Positions 35,039 through 44,260 of a stretch of DNA of 57,227 bases are shown here, one piece after another. Origin of the DNA: Rhodocyclaceae bacterium (lineage in GTDB: Bacteria > Pseudomonadota > Gammaproteobacteria > Burkholderiales > Rhodocyclaceae). Position numbers and translations under genes: made by a program. Positions within the stretch are counted from its first letter, which is position 1. Each line of letters opens with the position of its first letter. The stretch spans positions 1 to 57,227 of the forward strand of contig JAGRFZ010000071.1 in assembly GCA_020445785.1 (NCBI GenBank), given 5' to 3'. The notes below the pieces were generated by a model. The model was not told the DNA's origin. It saw only the letters and a list, made by a program, of their open reading frames with translations, and made no database searches.

Positions 35039-36967
35039 TCAAGAGTAGGCAACGACCGGACGGGGCTCCGTGGCGCCGCCGGTCTCCCGCCGGACGAACG
35101 CGTCGAACATCATCATGGTCCACAAGGCGGAACTGTAGTCGCGCGCACCGGACGCGTGCGCCTCGACCAGGTGGCGGAGAAAATCGGGATTGAAATAACC
35201 CGTCGCAAGCAGGTTTTCTCCGAGTACGGTGTCGCGCACGCGCTGCTTCAGCGGGCCGCGGAACCACCGCGCGAGGGGTACCGCGAATCCCATCTTGCGG
35301 CGATACAGGACTTCCTTCGAAAGCTTCGGTTCCATCGCGCGTTTCAGCAGGAACTTGGGTTCGCCGTTGGCCAGCTTGAGCCTGCTCGGCAGGCTCGCCA
35401 ACCATTCCACGAGCAGGTGATCCATCAGCGGCTCGCGCACTTCGAGGGAATGGGCCATGCTCGCCCGATCCACCTTGGTATTGATGTCGCCGACCAGATA
35501 GGTCTTCAGATCGAGGTACTGGATGAGCGCGAGCGGATCGTCGGTCTGCGCTTGGCGCGCGTGCCGGCGAAAGACCTCGAGCGCATCGTAGCCGTCGAGT
35601 TCGCGGTGCAGGGCCGGCGAGAACAGCTTGCTGCGCATTTCGCCACGCATGATCGAAACACTGTGGAAGTACGCATTGACGGCGTCCCGGGCCAGGGCCT
35701 GGAATGTCGTCTTGGCGCGAAACACGCGCGGCGCCCAGTCGGCCTTCGGATAGACGCGGCCGAGCATGCCGAACAGCGGCCGGCGAACGCCGTAGGGCAT
35801 GCTGTCACGCCAGCGCTGCTCCATCAGGTGCGACCGATAGCGGCGATAACCGGCAAAGCTTTCGTCGCCGCCATCGCCGGACAGGGCGACCGTGACCCGC
35901 TTTCTGGCGAGTCCGCAGACCCGGTAGGTCGGAATCGCGGAACTGTCCGCGTAGGGTTCGTCGTACAGACCCGCCAACTGGTCGATCAACGAAAAATCGT
36001 CGGAAGCGACCTGTTCGACGTAGTGATTGGTACCGTACCGTTCGGCCACCTGCTGCGCGTACTCGGATTCGTCGAAGCGGGGATCGTCGAAGGCGATGGA
36101 GCAGGTATTGACCGGCTGCGACGACAGGCCGGCCATGGTCGCGACCACCGCACTGGAATCCACGCCGCCGGACAGGAAGGCCCCGAGCGGCACGTCGGCG
36201 ATCATGCGCAGCCGCACAGACTCCTGCAGCCGATGGTCCAGTTCCGCGACGGCATCCGCCACCGAAAGCGGGCTGTCCAGGCTAAAGCGGACGTCCCAGT
36301 ACGCCCTGGGCTGCGGCGCTTCCTGCCCCCGCCGGATGGAGAGACACTCACCGGCACCGAGCTTCGATACGCCCTTGAAGATCGTGCGCGGCTCGGCCAC
36401 GTAACCCAGCGCGAAGTACTCCTCGACCGCCAGCGGATCGATCCGCCGGTCGAGGTCGGGATGCGCCATCAGCACCTTGAGCTCCGAACCGAAGGCGAAC
36501 ACGCCGTCCGACAGCATCGTATAAAACAGGGGCTTTACGCCGAGCCGGTCCCGCGCCAGGAAAAGGGTGTCCCGATTTCGGTCGTGCAGCGCGAACGCGA
36601 ACATTCCGCGGAAGCGTTCGACGCAGGATTCGCCCCACGCCTCCCACGCATGGACGATGACTTCGGTATCGCTACGGGTGCGGAATCGATGGCCCAGGGA
36701 TTCGAGTTCCGGCACCAGTTCCTGGAAGTTGTAGATTTCGCCGTTGAAGACGACGACCACCGAGCCGTCTTCGTTGAACAGGGGTTGCTGACCGCTGGCC
36801 AGGTCGATGATCGACAGCCGTCGGTGCGCCAGTCCGAGACCCGGTTCGAAATGGTAGCCGCCCTCGTCGGGTCCGCGATGAAACTGAGTCTCGTTCATCC
36901 GGTGCAACAAGTCCCGATCCTGCTCGCGCTTGCCTCGCGTATCGAACAAACCTGCAATGCCACACAT
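35039..36967 (-). CDS. XrtA/PEP-CTERM system amidotransferase (AsnB-like)
   Basis: A 642-residue asparagine-synthetase-type enzyme of the TIGR03108 kind. It has Cys2 in MCGIAGLF, FNGEIYNF at 74-81, ARDRLGVKPLFY at 138-149, PP-loop LSGGVDSSA at about 265-273 and ALSGDGGDESFAGYRRY. It likely transfers ammonia from glutamine to a carboxylated sugar or lipid intermediate. It is the second complete glutaminase-synthetase in the operon, about 1.2 kb from asnB. The two share layout but are clearly different sequences. Confidence 0.94.
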   Translation of the reverse strand: MCGIAGLFDTRGKREQDRDLLHRMNETQFHRGPDEGGYHFEPGLGLAHRRLSIIDLASGQQPLFNEDGSVVVVFNGEIYNFQELVPELESLGHRFRTRSDTEVIVHAWEAWGESCVERFRGMFAFALHDRNRDTLFLARDRLGVKPLFYTMLSDGVFAFGSELKVLMAHPDLDRRIDPLAVEEYFALGYVAEPRTIFKGVSKLGAGECLSIRRGQEAPQPRAYWDVRFSLDSPLSVADAVAELDHRLQESVRLRMIADVPLGAFLSGGVDSSAVVATMAGLSSQPVNTCSIAFDDPRFDESEYAQQVAERYGTNHYVEQVASDDFSLIDQLAGLYDEPYADSSAIPTYRVCGLARKRVTVALSGDGGDESFAGYRRYRSHLMEQRWRDSMPYGVRRPLFGMLGRVYPKADWAPRVFRAKTTFQALARDAVNAYFHSVSIMRGEMRSKLFSPALHRELDGYDALEVFRRHARQAQTDDPLALIQYLDLKTYLVGDINTKVDRASMAHSLEVREPLMDHLLVEWLASLPSRLKLANGEPKFLLKRAMEPKLSKEVLYRRKMGFAVPLARWFRGPLKQRVRDTVLGENLLATGYFNPDFLRHLVEAHASGARDYSSALWTMMMFDAFVRRETGGATEPRPVVAYS

Positions 36968-36982
36968 GCCGAAATTTCCGAT

Positions 36983-38146
36983 TCAGGCGCTTGCGCGCAG
37001 GCAAGCCTGCTCGCCGAGCAGGCGCCGATAGAGTGAACAATAATCCGCCACCGCCCGCTCGATGCTGAAGCGCTGCTCCACCCTGCAGCGGGCTGCACTG
37101 CCGGCGGCCTCCCGCGCGGAGGGCGCCTTCATGTAGGCCTCGATCGCATCGGCCAGCCCGGCCACGTCCGATGGCGCCACCACGGTGCCGGAAACGCCGT
37201 CTTCGACCAGTTCGCGATTGCCGCCGACATCGGTCGCGACCACGGCCACCCCGCTGGCCATCGCCTCGAGCACGGTGTTGGAGATTCCCTCGGCGATCGA
37301 GGGAAGCACGAACAGATCGAACTGGCGCATCAATCCTGCAACGTCGTCGCGCTGGCCGGCCATCCACACGAGGCCACCCAGGCCGAGCGCCTGTACATGG
37401 CGTTCGAGATCCTCGCGCAGCGGTCCGTCGCCGACGACGACCAGGCGCCATGCATCCGCGTCGTCGCTTCGTCGCACGACGGTGGCGAAGGCGTCGATGA
37501 GTGCACGCTGGTCCTTTACCGGCTGCAGGCGCCCGACGGTTCCCACGAGCCGGTGCCGAGCAGGATCGAAGGGCATTCCCGGCACGACCGCCCTGGCCGT
37601 GGCCGGTCGGAATCGCGACGTATCCACCCCGTTGCAGATCCGTTCGATGCGACCGGCGGAGATGCCGACGCGCTCGTGCAGGTAGGCTTCGATTTGCCCG
37701 GAAAGCGCCACGTAGTGACTGACGAAGGGTGAATACAGGCGTCGGATCCAGCGATTCTTGTTGTTCTGCCCGGAGAGGTCCGCCACGTCCCAACCATGCT
37801 CACCATGGATTCTCACCGGCACGCCCGCCGCCAGCGCCGGCACGGCCGCCTCCAGGGCAGCCAGATTGCGGGTATGGACAACCGCGGGACGGTATTCGCG
37901 GAACAGGCGGAACAGCCGGGGGTAGAGGCGAATGCCGTGTCCCGGCCCCTTGTGCAGCGAGACGAACTCGACGCCGGGTCGCTCGATGCGCTTGCAGAAA
38001 CTTTCCGTACATTCGGTCAGCGCAACGACCATGTGGCGAAACGTGCCGGGCTCGAGACCGTTGATCAGGTTCACGACGCCGTTTTCGAGCCCGCCGACAT
38101 CGAAGCGGAACACCACGTGCATCACCAGGGGTTCGCGTGCGCTCAT
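36983..38146 (-). CDS. Glycosyltransferase, XrtA system (TIGR03088-like)
   Basis: A 387-residue GT4 glycosyltransferase. MHVVFRFDVGGLENGVVNLIN near the N-terminus is the hallmark of the TIGR03088 XrtA group. IHGEHGWDV, VGTVGRLQPVKDQRALI and EGISNTVLEAMASGVAVVATDVGGN mark the two Rossmann halves. Its start overlaps the exosortase stop (38143-38146). Confidence 0.95.
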   Translation of the reverse strand: MSAREPLVMHVVFRFDVGGLENGVVNLINGLEPGTFRHMVVALTECTESFCKRIERPGVEFVSLHKGPGHGIRLYPRLFRLFREYRPAVVHTRNLAALEAAVPALAAGVPVRIHGEHGWDVADLSGQNNKNRWIRRLYSPFVSHYVALSGQIEAYLHERVGISAGRIERICNGVDTSRFRPATARAVVPGMPFDPARHRLVGTVGRLQPVKDQRALIDAFATVVRRSDDADAWRLVVVGDGPLREDLERHVQALGLGGLVWMAGQRDDVAGLMRQFDLFVLPSIAEGISNTVLEAMASGVAVVATDVGGNRELVEDGVSGTVVAPSDVAGLADAIEAYMKAPSAREAAGSAARCRVEQRFSIERAVADYCSLYRRLLGEQACLRASA

Positions 38147-39708
38147 CGTCGATCGGCCAGATCGTCGAGCAGGCCCACCAGCTCGGAGCGGTGGGACGCG
38201 ATGAAGCGCTCGGCGAGCCGCCGGGAATCCTCGCGCGATCCGTCGCGGGCCACCACCACCGTCACCAGCGCCGAGGCGTCCGGCCGACCCGACAAGCGAT
38301 CCATCAGCAACATCGCCTTGGCCCGATAGCCGTCGGTGACGGCGCGATCATCCATCTGGTACCAACTCCAGAGGTCAACGATGCGGTCGTTCCTGCGCAT
38401 CGCGGAATGAACCACCGTGCCGAATGCCAGATCCTCTTCGCCCGTATCGATGCGTCGCCAGCCGCCCCGCTCGACGCCGTCCAGGCGGTTGCCGTACATC
38501 ACCATTTCGCGACCTTGCTGCTGGCCGGCAAAGTACGCGACATAGAGCCCGACCGAGGCACCCGAGCGATCGGCGTAGTCGCCGTAGGCTTCTGCACGAT
38601 GGCCGGCGGAGGTCGGCCGGTACTGGCGCGCATCCGGTTCCACCGGCAGCCGAAGCTGCCACTGGGGCGCAGCGTTCGGCAATGACAGTTGCCGCGGATA
38701 GACCTGTTCGGTGCCGGCCAGAAGTTTTTCGGCGACGGGAAATATGGCGACGATCAGCGCGAGGGGGACGATACGCATCCAGCGCTCCCGCCCAGGCACG
38801 CTCGCCCCGACCGCGGCGGGCTTGGCGGCGGCGACCGGCGCCTCCTGCCAGCGTGCGCCGACCGCGAACATCAGCAGGATGACGATGCCGAAGAACACCC
38901 AGCCGTAGATGATGTGGATGAAGCCCTGGACGAATTCCGGACCGAAGTGATAGCCGATCATGACCGTGATGTAGGCCCGGATCCAGTTGGCGACGACCGG
39001 AATCGCGATCGCCACCAGCATGAAGAGCAGACGTCGCTTGGTACTGACGTAGTTCAGATACGCGTAGAGCGTGCCGACCATCACCGAGGCGATCAGATAG
39101 CGAAGGCCGCTGCACGCCTCGACCACCGACCAACGCCCGTTCGGCAGTACGAAGTGCAACTGTTCCTGGAACACCGGGATGCCGGTGAAACGGACTGCGG
39201 CGACCGTGAAGTCCGCCGTGTACCGCATCAGGATCGGCAGCAGGAATTCCCCGACCGGAACGCCGAAGAGCAGAAACGCCAGGGGAAAGGCGATGACGCG
39301 CGATATCTCCCGACCGGCGACCGCGGACAGTCCGAGAACCACCATGCCGGCGAGCGCCAGGTGCGAAATCGCCGCAACACCGCTGATCTGCCCGACCAGC
39401 CACGCCATCCCCGCCACCGCCATCGGCAACAGCGGCAACAGGCTGGGCGCCACCACCAGCTCGTCCAGCGCGTCACGCTGGCGCCAGACCAGCCAGGCGA
39501 AGATCGGAATGACGACGAGGCCGTGGGCGAAGGTATCGGAGCGCCACCAGATCGCCGCAATCTCCGCTGCCGTCTGCCAGTATGCGCCGACGATCCAGCA
39601 GAAGGCCGCGACGAGCAGGACTGCGATCCGTGCAAAGTTGCTCAATCGATCCGGTGCCTCGGTCTCCACCGGGCCTTCGATGCCGATGCCCGCCATGTTC
39701 TTCAGCAT
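38143..39708 (-). CDS. xrtA: Exosortase A with C-terminal EpsI domain
   Basis: A 521-residue inner-membrane transpeptidase/protease. About eight hydrophobic segments fill residues 25-290. Catalytic residues are visible: Cys199 in VVEACSGLRYL, Arg244 in NWIRAYITV and His265 in FIHIIYGWVF. The last 220 residues form the soluble EpsI-type domain that is fused to exosortase A in many species. XrtA is thought to cleave C-terminal PEP-CTERM sorting signals and pass proteins to the cell surface along with this polysaccharide. No PEP-CTERM protein is encoded here. The start at 39708 follows the FemAB stop by 2 bases; ATG at 39696 is an alternative. Confidence 0.95.
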   Translation of the reverse strand: MLKNMAGIGIEGPVETEAPDRLSNFARIAVLLVAAFCWIVGAYWQTAAEIAAIWWRSDTFAHGLVVIPIFAWLVWRQRDALDELVVAPSLLPLLPMAVAGMAWLVGQISGVAAISHLALAGMVVLGLSAVAGREISRVIAFPLAFLLFGVPVGEFLLPILMRYTADFTVAAVRFTGIPVFQEQLHFVLPNGRWSVVEACSGLRYLIASVMVGTLYAYLNYVSTKRRLLFMLVAIAIPVVANWIRAYITVMIGYHFGPEFVQGFIHIIYGWVFFGIVILLMFAVGARWQEAPVAAAKPAAVGASVPGRERWMRIVPLALIVAIFPVAEKLLAGTEQVYPRQLSLPNAAPQWQLRLPVEPDARQYRPTSAGHRAEAYGDYADRSGASVGLYVAYFAGQQQGREMVMYGNRLDGVERGGWRRIDTGEEDLAFGTVVHSAMRRNDRIVDLWSWYQMDDRAVTDGYRAKAMLLMDRLSGRPDASALVTVVVARDGSREDSRRLAERFIASHRSELVGLLDDLADRR

Positions 39709-39710
39709 GC

Positions 39711-40748
39711 CTAGCCGAGATTCCTGACCAGATAAGGGCCCAGCGCGTTCGCCACCGGCAGCGGCAGCCTCCGCCACATGGCGATGAAAGCCCGGTACTT
39801 GGGATTCATCGGATTGTTCTGAGGAATCGAGTCGGTCTTGTAGAGGCGGTACTCGTAGGCCATCGGCTGCGGCTCGAACCCCCAGTTCTTCTTGAAGCTG
39901 TACGGACCGGTGCCCACCTTGCTGCGGCCATAATCGAACATGCGATAGCCGCGCTCGCAGGCCTCCTGCATCAGCGACCAGTACTTGAAATCGTTGGCCG
40001 CCAGGGCACGCGCGCCGACATCGTCGCCCGCGTAGTAGGGCAACACCTCACCCCGGAAGTAGAAGCTCAGCACACTGGACAGGGGCTTGCCGCCCGGAGC
40101 GGTCACGGTATGGACGCTGCAGTCCTCGCCGAAGGTGTCGAGCAGGGTCCGGAAGTAGCGCTGCGACAGGGCCGGGGTGCCATGGCGGCGGACATTGTCC
40201 GCATAGAGGGCGAAGAATCTCCGCACATCGTCGTCACGCGTCCAGTTCAGGCCGTTCTTGATGCCCTTGCGCACCATCGCACGCTGCTTGCGGGGGATCG
40301 CCAGCAGGTTGGCCTCGACGTCGGGATCGATCGACTTGCGGAAGCTGACGTAGAGGTCCTGTCGCGGCCAGTCCTCGTGGCGCACCTGCATGTTGCGAAG
40401 TTCCAGGTGGGTCACCCCACGCGAACGCGCAATCCGGTCGGCTTCGGCCTCGAGCAGATCGATCGCTTCGTCGTCGCCGACCGCCCCCGCATGGGCGCAG
40501 AACGGCAGAGAACTGAGGCTGTGGCCGAACAGTCGGCTGCGGACCTCCGCGAGCGGCAACACGCCGACGATGCAGCCCGCCCGTCGCGCCACCAGATAGT
40601 GGCTGCGATGGCCGAATACCTCCTCCATGATGCCGCGCCAGGGCGACAGGTGGAAAAAGCTGCCGTCCGGGTGGGCACGCACGAAGTCGTCCCAGAGCCC
40701 GTGCTCGTCGCGCGCGAGCTCGCTTACTTGCGTGATTGGTCGATCCAT
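39711..40748 (-). CDS. FemAB-like protein, XrtA system-associated
   Basis: A 345-residue GNAT-fold FemAB-like protein (TIGR03019 type). It shows SFFHLSPWRGIMEEVFGHRSHYLVA, KGIKNGLNW, VLSFYFRGEVLPYYAGDD and a C-terminal FDYGRSKVGTGPYSFKKNWG. FemAB proteins transfer an amino acid from aminoacyl-tRNA to an acceptor amine; here the acceptor might be the polymer or a lipid-linked unit. A TTG at 40754 overlapping the upstream TGA (TTGA) has a better-placed GAGGCGG site and may be the real start, adding two residues. Confidence 0.92.
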   Translation of the reverse strand: MDRPITQVSELARDEHGLWDDFVRAHPDGSFFHLSPWRGIMEEVFGHRSHYLVARRAGCIVGVLPLAEVRSRLFGHSLSSLPFCAHAGAVGDDEAIDLLEAEADRIARSRGVTHLELRNMQVRHEDWPRQDLYVSFRKSIDPDVEANLLAIPRKQRAMVRKGIKNGLNWTRDDDVRRFFALYADNVRRHGTPALSQRYFRTLLDTFGEDCSVHTVTAPGGKPLSSVLSFYFRGEVLPYYAGDDVGARALAANDFKYWSLMQEACERGYRMFDYGRSKVGTGPYSFKKNWGFEPQPMAYEYRLYKTDSIPQNNPMNPKYRAFIAMWRRLPLPVANALGPYLVRNLG

Positions 40749-40750
40749 AG

Positions 40751-41632
40751 TCAAGCGGTTGCCGCCTCGCGCGGCGCATCGGCCGGCAGGCTCAGTTCGT
40801 CGAATACCTGGTCGACCCGGCCCCACGCGAAGTCCTGCAGCAACTGGCGCAGCCGGCCTTCGGTACGATCGAGGTTGACGTAGTGGCGGAAGCGGGTCTT
40901 CGAATCGACGCCGGCCACCCGCGGCTGGTCCGGATCGATTTCCCAGGGATGAAAGTAGAAGATGGCCGGGCGCGCATCTTCGCGATTGACCCGGCTGATT
41001 CCCCAGCGGGAGACCCCGTAGGGCAGCAGTCGGAAGTAGCCGCCACCGCCGGCCGGCCAGTTGCGTCCGAACCAGCGCACGGTGGTCACCGGGATCTCGA
41101 GCAGGCCGCAGTCCAGCCGATACGGGAAACGCGGCGCGTCGGGCATGCCGTAGTGGTCGTGGGCAACCGGATAGATGCTCGAACTGTAGTGATAGCCTGC
41201 CTCGGCAAGGCACTCGTGCGCCCACAGATTCCCTTCGCCGATCGAAAAGCTCGGCGCCCGGTATCCCGCGACGGCGACCCCTGCGACGTCCTCGAGTACC
41301 GCCTTCGCCAGTTCGACGTCCGACTTGAAACACTCGCGGGTCTGGGCACTGGCGCGTTCGTGGTTGTAGCCGTGGCTGGCCAGTTCATGGCCGCGGCGCG
41401 CGATCTCGCGTACCACCTCCGGATAGCGCTCGGCGATCCAGCCGAGCGTGAAGAACGTGCCCTTGGCCTCGAACTGGTCGAACAGGTCGAGGATACGGTT
41501 CATGTTGCGCTCGATCCGGCACGGCACGTCTTCCCAGCCGCTACGCGGAAACTGGGCCGCCATCGACGACACCTGGAAATAGTCCTCGACGTCGACTGTC
41601 AGCGCATTGCGCCTGGGCTGGCGCGCCGTCAT
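40751..41632 (-). CDS. XrtA system polysaccharide deacetylase
   Basis: A 293-residue deacetylase of the TIGR03006 type (NodB domain followed by a DUF3473-like tail). LTVDVEDYFQV at 11-21 supplies Asp14 and Asp17; ASHGYNHER supplies His87 and His91; GYRAPSFSIG and IFYFHPWEID follow. No signal peptide, so it probably acts on lipid-linked precursors. It starts on the ATGA overlap with the ATPase stop (41629-41632). Confidence 0.94.
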   Translation of the reverse strand: MTARQPRRNALTVDVEDYFQVSSMAAQFPRSGWEDVPCRIERNMNRILDLFDQFEAKGTFFTLGWIAERYPEVVREIARRGHELASHGYNHERASAQTRECFKSDVELAKAVLEDVAGVAVAGYRAPSFSIGEGNLWAHECLAEAGYHYSSSIYPVAHDHYGMPDAPRFPYRLDCGLLEIPVTTVRWFGRNWPAGGGGYFRLLPYGVSRWGISRVNREDARPAIFYFHPWEIDPDQPRVAGVDSKTRFRHYVNLDRTEGRLRQLLQDFAWGRVDQVFDELSLPADAPREAATA

Positions 41633-42723
41633 GAATCGCCCGCCGTCTTGCGCGGTGCGTTCTCCGAGACCAGTTGCTGCAGCAGCGCCAGGGTGGCACC
41701 GAGGGTCTTTTCGACGTTGGCGAGCCGCGCTTCGTATCGGGTCGCGTCCAGTTCGCCCGCGAGGGCGGCGAGTTGGTCGGCGATGCCTTCCGGCACGTCG
41801 AGTTTGGCATCGGTCGCGGCCGCGCCGTTAAGCGGCACGACACCGGCCGAGACCGGCGCGACCGGCCGGGCACTGCTGCGGGCGGACCACACCGGCGCAT
41901 CTGCCGCCGGCGCCTGCTCTTCCCGCAATTCCTCGAGCACCGCTTCCACGTCTTCCTCGCCGATCCGGGTCTTTTCGGACAGAAAGGCGGCCAACAGAAT
42001 ACGGTCGCACAAGGTGTTGATGCGTCGCGGGATGCCGCCCGTCGCAGAATATATCCTGCGGAACACGCCATCTTCGAGCCGTGGGTTGTCGCTCCAGCCC
42101 ACGTGGTGCAGGCGGTGCTCGATGTAGCCCTTGGTTTCCTCGCCGTCGAGCGGACCGAGGTGGTAGGAGGCGATCACCCGCTGGCGCAGCTGCTGCATTT
42201 CCGGGCTCTGCATCATCTCCCGGAACTCCGGCTGGCCGATCAGGAAACTCTGCAGCAGTGCGTGGTCCTCGAGCTGGAAGTTCGACAGCATGCGCAATTC
42301 CTCGACCGCGCCCGCGGTGAGGTTCTGGGCTTCGTCCACCACCAGCAGCGCACGCTTGCCGGCTGCGGTGGTGGTGACCAGGAAGGCCTCGAGGGCCAGC
42401 AACAGGTCCGCCTTGTCGAGACTCTTGGAAGGAATGCCGAAGGCCGCTGCCACCAGCCGCAGGATGTTGTTCGAGTCGAGTTGGGTGCTGACCAGTTGCG
42501 CCGCGACGACCTGTTCGGAATCGAGCTTGTCGAGCAGGTTGCGGACGATCGTGGTCTTGCCGGCACCGATCTCCCCGGTGATCACGATGAAGCCTTCGTT
42601 CTGGTGCAGGCCGTATTCGAGATAGGCCATCGCCCGCCGGTGCCCACGGCTGCCGAAGAAGAACTCGGGATCGGGATTGAGCTGGAAAGGCTTGGCCTTC
42701 AGCCCGTAGAAGCTTTCGTACAT
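41629..42723 (-). CDS. XrtA/PEP-CTERM system-associated ATPase
   Basis: A 364-residue AAA/ExeA-like ATPase (TIGR03015 type). MYESFYGLKAKPFQLNPDP is the standard opening. Walker A GEIGAGKTT at 50-58, Walker B ALLVVDEAQNL at 125-134 and sensor GIPRRINTLCD follow. The last 85 residues are Ala/Pro-rich with a short predicted coiled coil. It likely energises or regulates assembly of the export machinery at the inner membrane. It is 10 bases downstream of the outer-membrane protein gene. Confidence 0.94.
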   Translation of the reverse strand: MYESFYGLKAKPFQLNPDPEFFFGSRGHRRAMAYLEYGLHQNEGFIVITGEIGAGKTTIVRNLLDKLDSEQVVAAQLVSTQLDSNNILRLVAAAFGIPSKSLDKADLLLALEAFLVTTTAAGKRALLVVDEAQNLTAGAVEELRMLSNFQLEDHALLQSFLIGQPEFREMMQSPEMQQLRQRVIASYHLGPLDGEETKGYIEHRLHHVGWSDNPRLEDGVFRRIYSATGGIPRRINTLCDRILLAAFLSEKTRIGEEDVEAVLEELREEQAPAADAPVWSARSSARPVAPVSAGVVPLNGAAATDAKLDVPEGIADQLAALAGELDATRYEARLANVEKTLGATLALLQQLVSENAPRKTAGDS

Positions 42724-42733
42724 CGCGTCCTGT

Positions 42734-44260
42734 TCAGAATGTGGCTTTGAGCGAGACGACGACCGCGTTCTCGGTGAATTCACGCGTGCCTTCGGACTCC
42801 TGTCGCCGCAGGGTGAGGGCGGCGTCTGTCCGCGCGCCAATGCGACGGTTATACCCGATCGTCAGGGTACGACGCGTGACATCTTCATTGCTCACGCCGC
42901 TTCCTTCGGAATCAACGTGAGATATGCCCGCCGAGAGCGTAGAAAGGCTGCCCAGCTTGTGACTCCACGACAGGGTGATGGTCGACGTCTGGATATCTCT
43001 GAAGCGCGAAAAGTCATCGCCGATACCGAGCCCTTCGGTCTCGCCGAGGCGTTCGAGGTCACTGCGCGACAGGCCCAGGGTAAGCACGTTGCGCGCCCCC
43101 AGTAGCGATGCAGTGACCCGCAGTTGGCGGGAAACCGAGAAGCTATTGGTGACGAAACTGGCGAACGTGGAACTTGCATTGGGGATCGACGCCGCCAGTG
43201 CCCGTGCCACGGCCTCGCGCTGGGTCTCATCCGGAATCGCCGACTCGAGGCTGATGAAGATGTCGCGAAATGCGATCTCCTCGAGACTCAAAAGCGCCGA
43301 ATCTTCGATGCTGGTGACATCCCGCACGTAGCTCGCGCGCAGGCTCGACAAGGGGCGGCTGTGGCGGAATTCGTAGCGATACCCGGTACCGAAGAATCGC
43401 TTTTCGACGGTGGCGTCGAAACGGGTACGCGGCGAGAAAACGAGATTCGCACCGACGCCCCGGATGGTGTTCTCGCGGTCGGTCCCGGACTCGTAGTCGT
43501 TGGTCTCACGACCACCGATCAGGCGCAGGCTGAGCCGCTCGGACCAGCGGTAGGAGAGCACCCCTCGCAGCGTCTGCAATGTGGCGGTGCCGGTACGCGC
43601 ATCGTTTTCCGTCCACCGCCGCTGGTAGCCGACATTCCAGCCGAGAGGGCCGTAGGCGAGCGGGTGATCGAGCGAGAGCGCAAGCGTGGTCGCAATGCGG
43701 CGCCCGTCGAGTACGCTCGAGCCGCCGCGGGTCCAACTGCGGGCGAGGCTGGCGTTCCCGTCGATCTCCGGCCCGAGGCGAAACGCGCCTCTAGCCGAGA
43801 CATCGTAGGCGCGGACGGTCTCCCGATTGCCGGTATCCACGGACTCATCCACCGAACTCAGCCCGAACAGCGAGCGGTCGCGCCGCGTCTGGGTCACGCC
43901 AGCGTTGAGGAACAACCGCCGATTGACGAGTTCGTAGCTGAGGCGGCCGTTGCCCGTGACATTGCCCGAGTTGCGGGAACTGTCGTCGAGGTAAATGCGA
44001 TTGACCGCCTTCAGACCGAACACCCCGTCCAGTCGGCCACTGGAATAGCTGCCGTCGGCGCCGACCGACAGGGCCGTCACCAGCTCGGTGTCGGCGTCGC
44101 CCGAGGAGGCCGAAGCGTTGTCGGTCAGGGTCTCTTGGATTCCCGCCTGGTAACTCAGCAGCGGCTTGGCCGCCATCGCCGATCCGGCGGCCAGCAGAAG
44201 GGCCGGAAGCAGGCAGGCGGCACGCAGGTTGGTGGTCTCGCGTTCAGGCCGCCTCGGCAC
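42734..44260 (-). CDS. PEP-CTERM system-associated outer-membrane beta-barrel protein
   Basis: A 508-residue protein of the TIGR03016 type. The GTG start at 44260 overlaps the 3' end of the kinase gene by 17 bases and is supported by GGAGG 8 bases upstream. A signal peptide (hydrophobic core LLPALLLAAG, cleavage after AMAA) precedes a mature part full of alternating amphipathic strands and ending in the OMP-like ...VVSLKATF, with a terminal Phe as in BAM substrates. It probably forms an outer-membrane channel or anchor for the polysaccharide system. Confidence 0.9.
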   Translation of the reverse strand: MPRRPERETTNLRAACLLPALLLAAGSAMAAKPLLSYQAGIQETLTDNASASSGDADTELVTALSVGADGSYSSGRLDGVFGLKAVNRIYLDDSSRNSGNVTGNGRLSYELVNRRLFLNAGVTQTRRDRSLFGLSSVDESVDTGNRETVRAYDVSARGAFRLGPEIDGNASLARSWTRGGSSVLDGRRIATTLALSLDHPLAYGPLGWNVGYQRRWTENDARTGTATLQTLRGVLSYRWSERLSLRLIGGRETNDYESGTDRENTIRGVGANLVFSPRTRFDATVEKRFFGTGYRYEFRHSRPLSSLRASYVRDVTSIEDSALLSLEEIAFRDIFISLESAIPDETQREAVARALAASIPNASSTFASFVTNSFSVSRQLRVTASLLGARNVLTLGLSRSDLERLGETEGLGIGDDFSRFRDIQTSTITLSWSHKLGSLSTLSAGISHVDSEGSGVSNEDVTRRTLTIGYNRRIGARTDAALTLRRQESEGTREFTENAVVVSLKATF

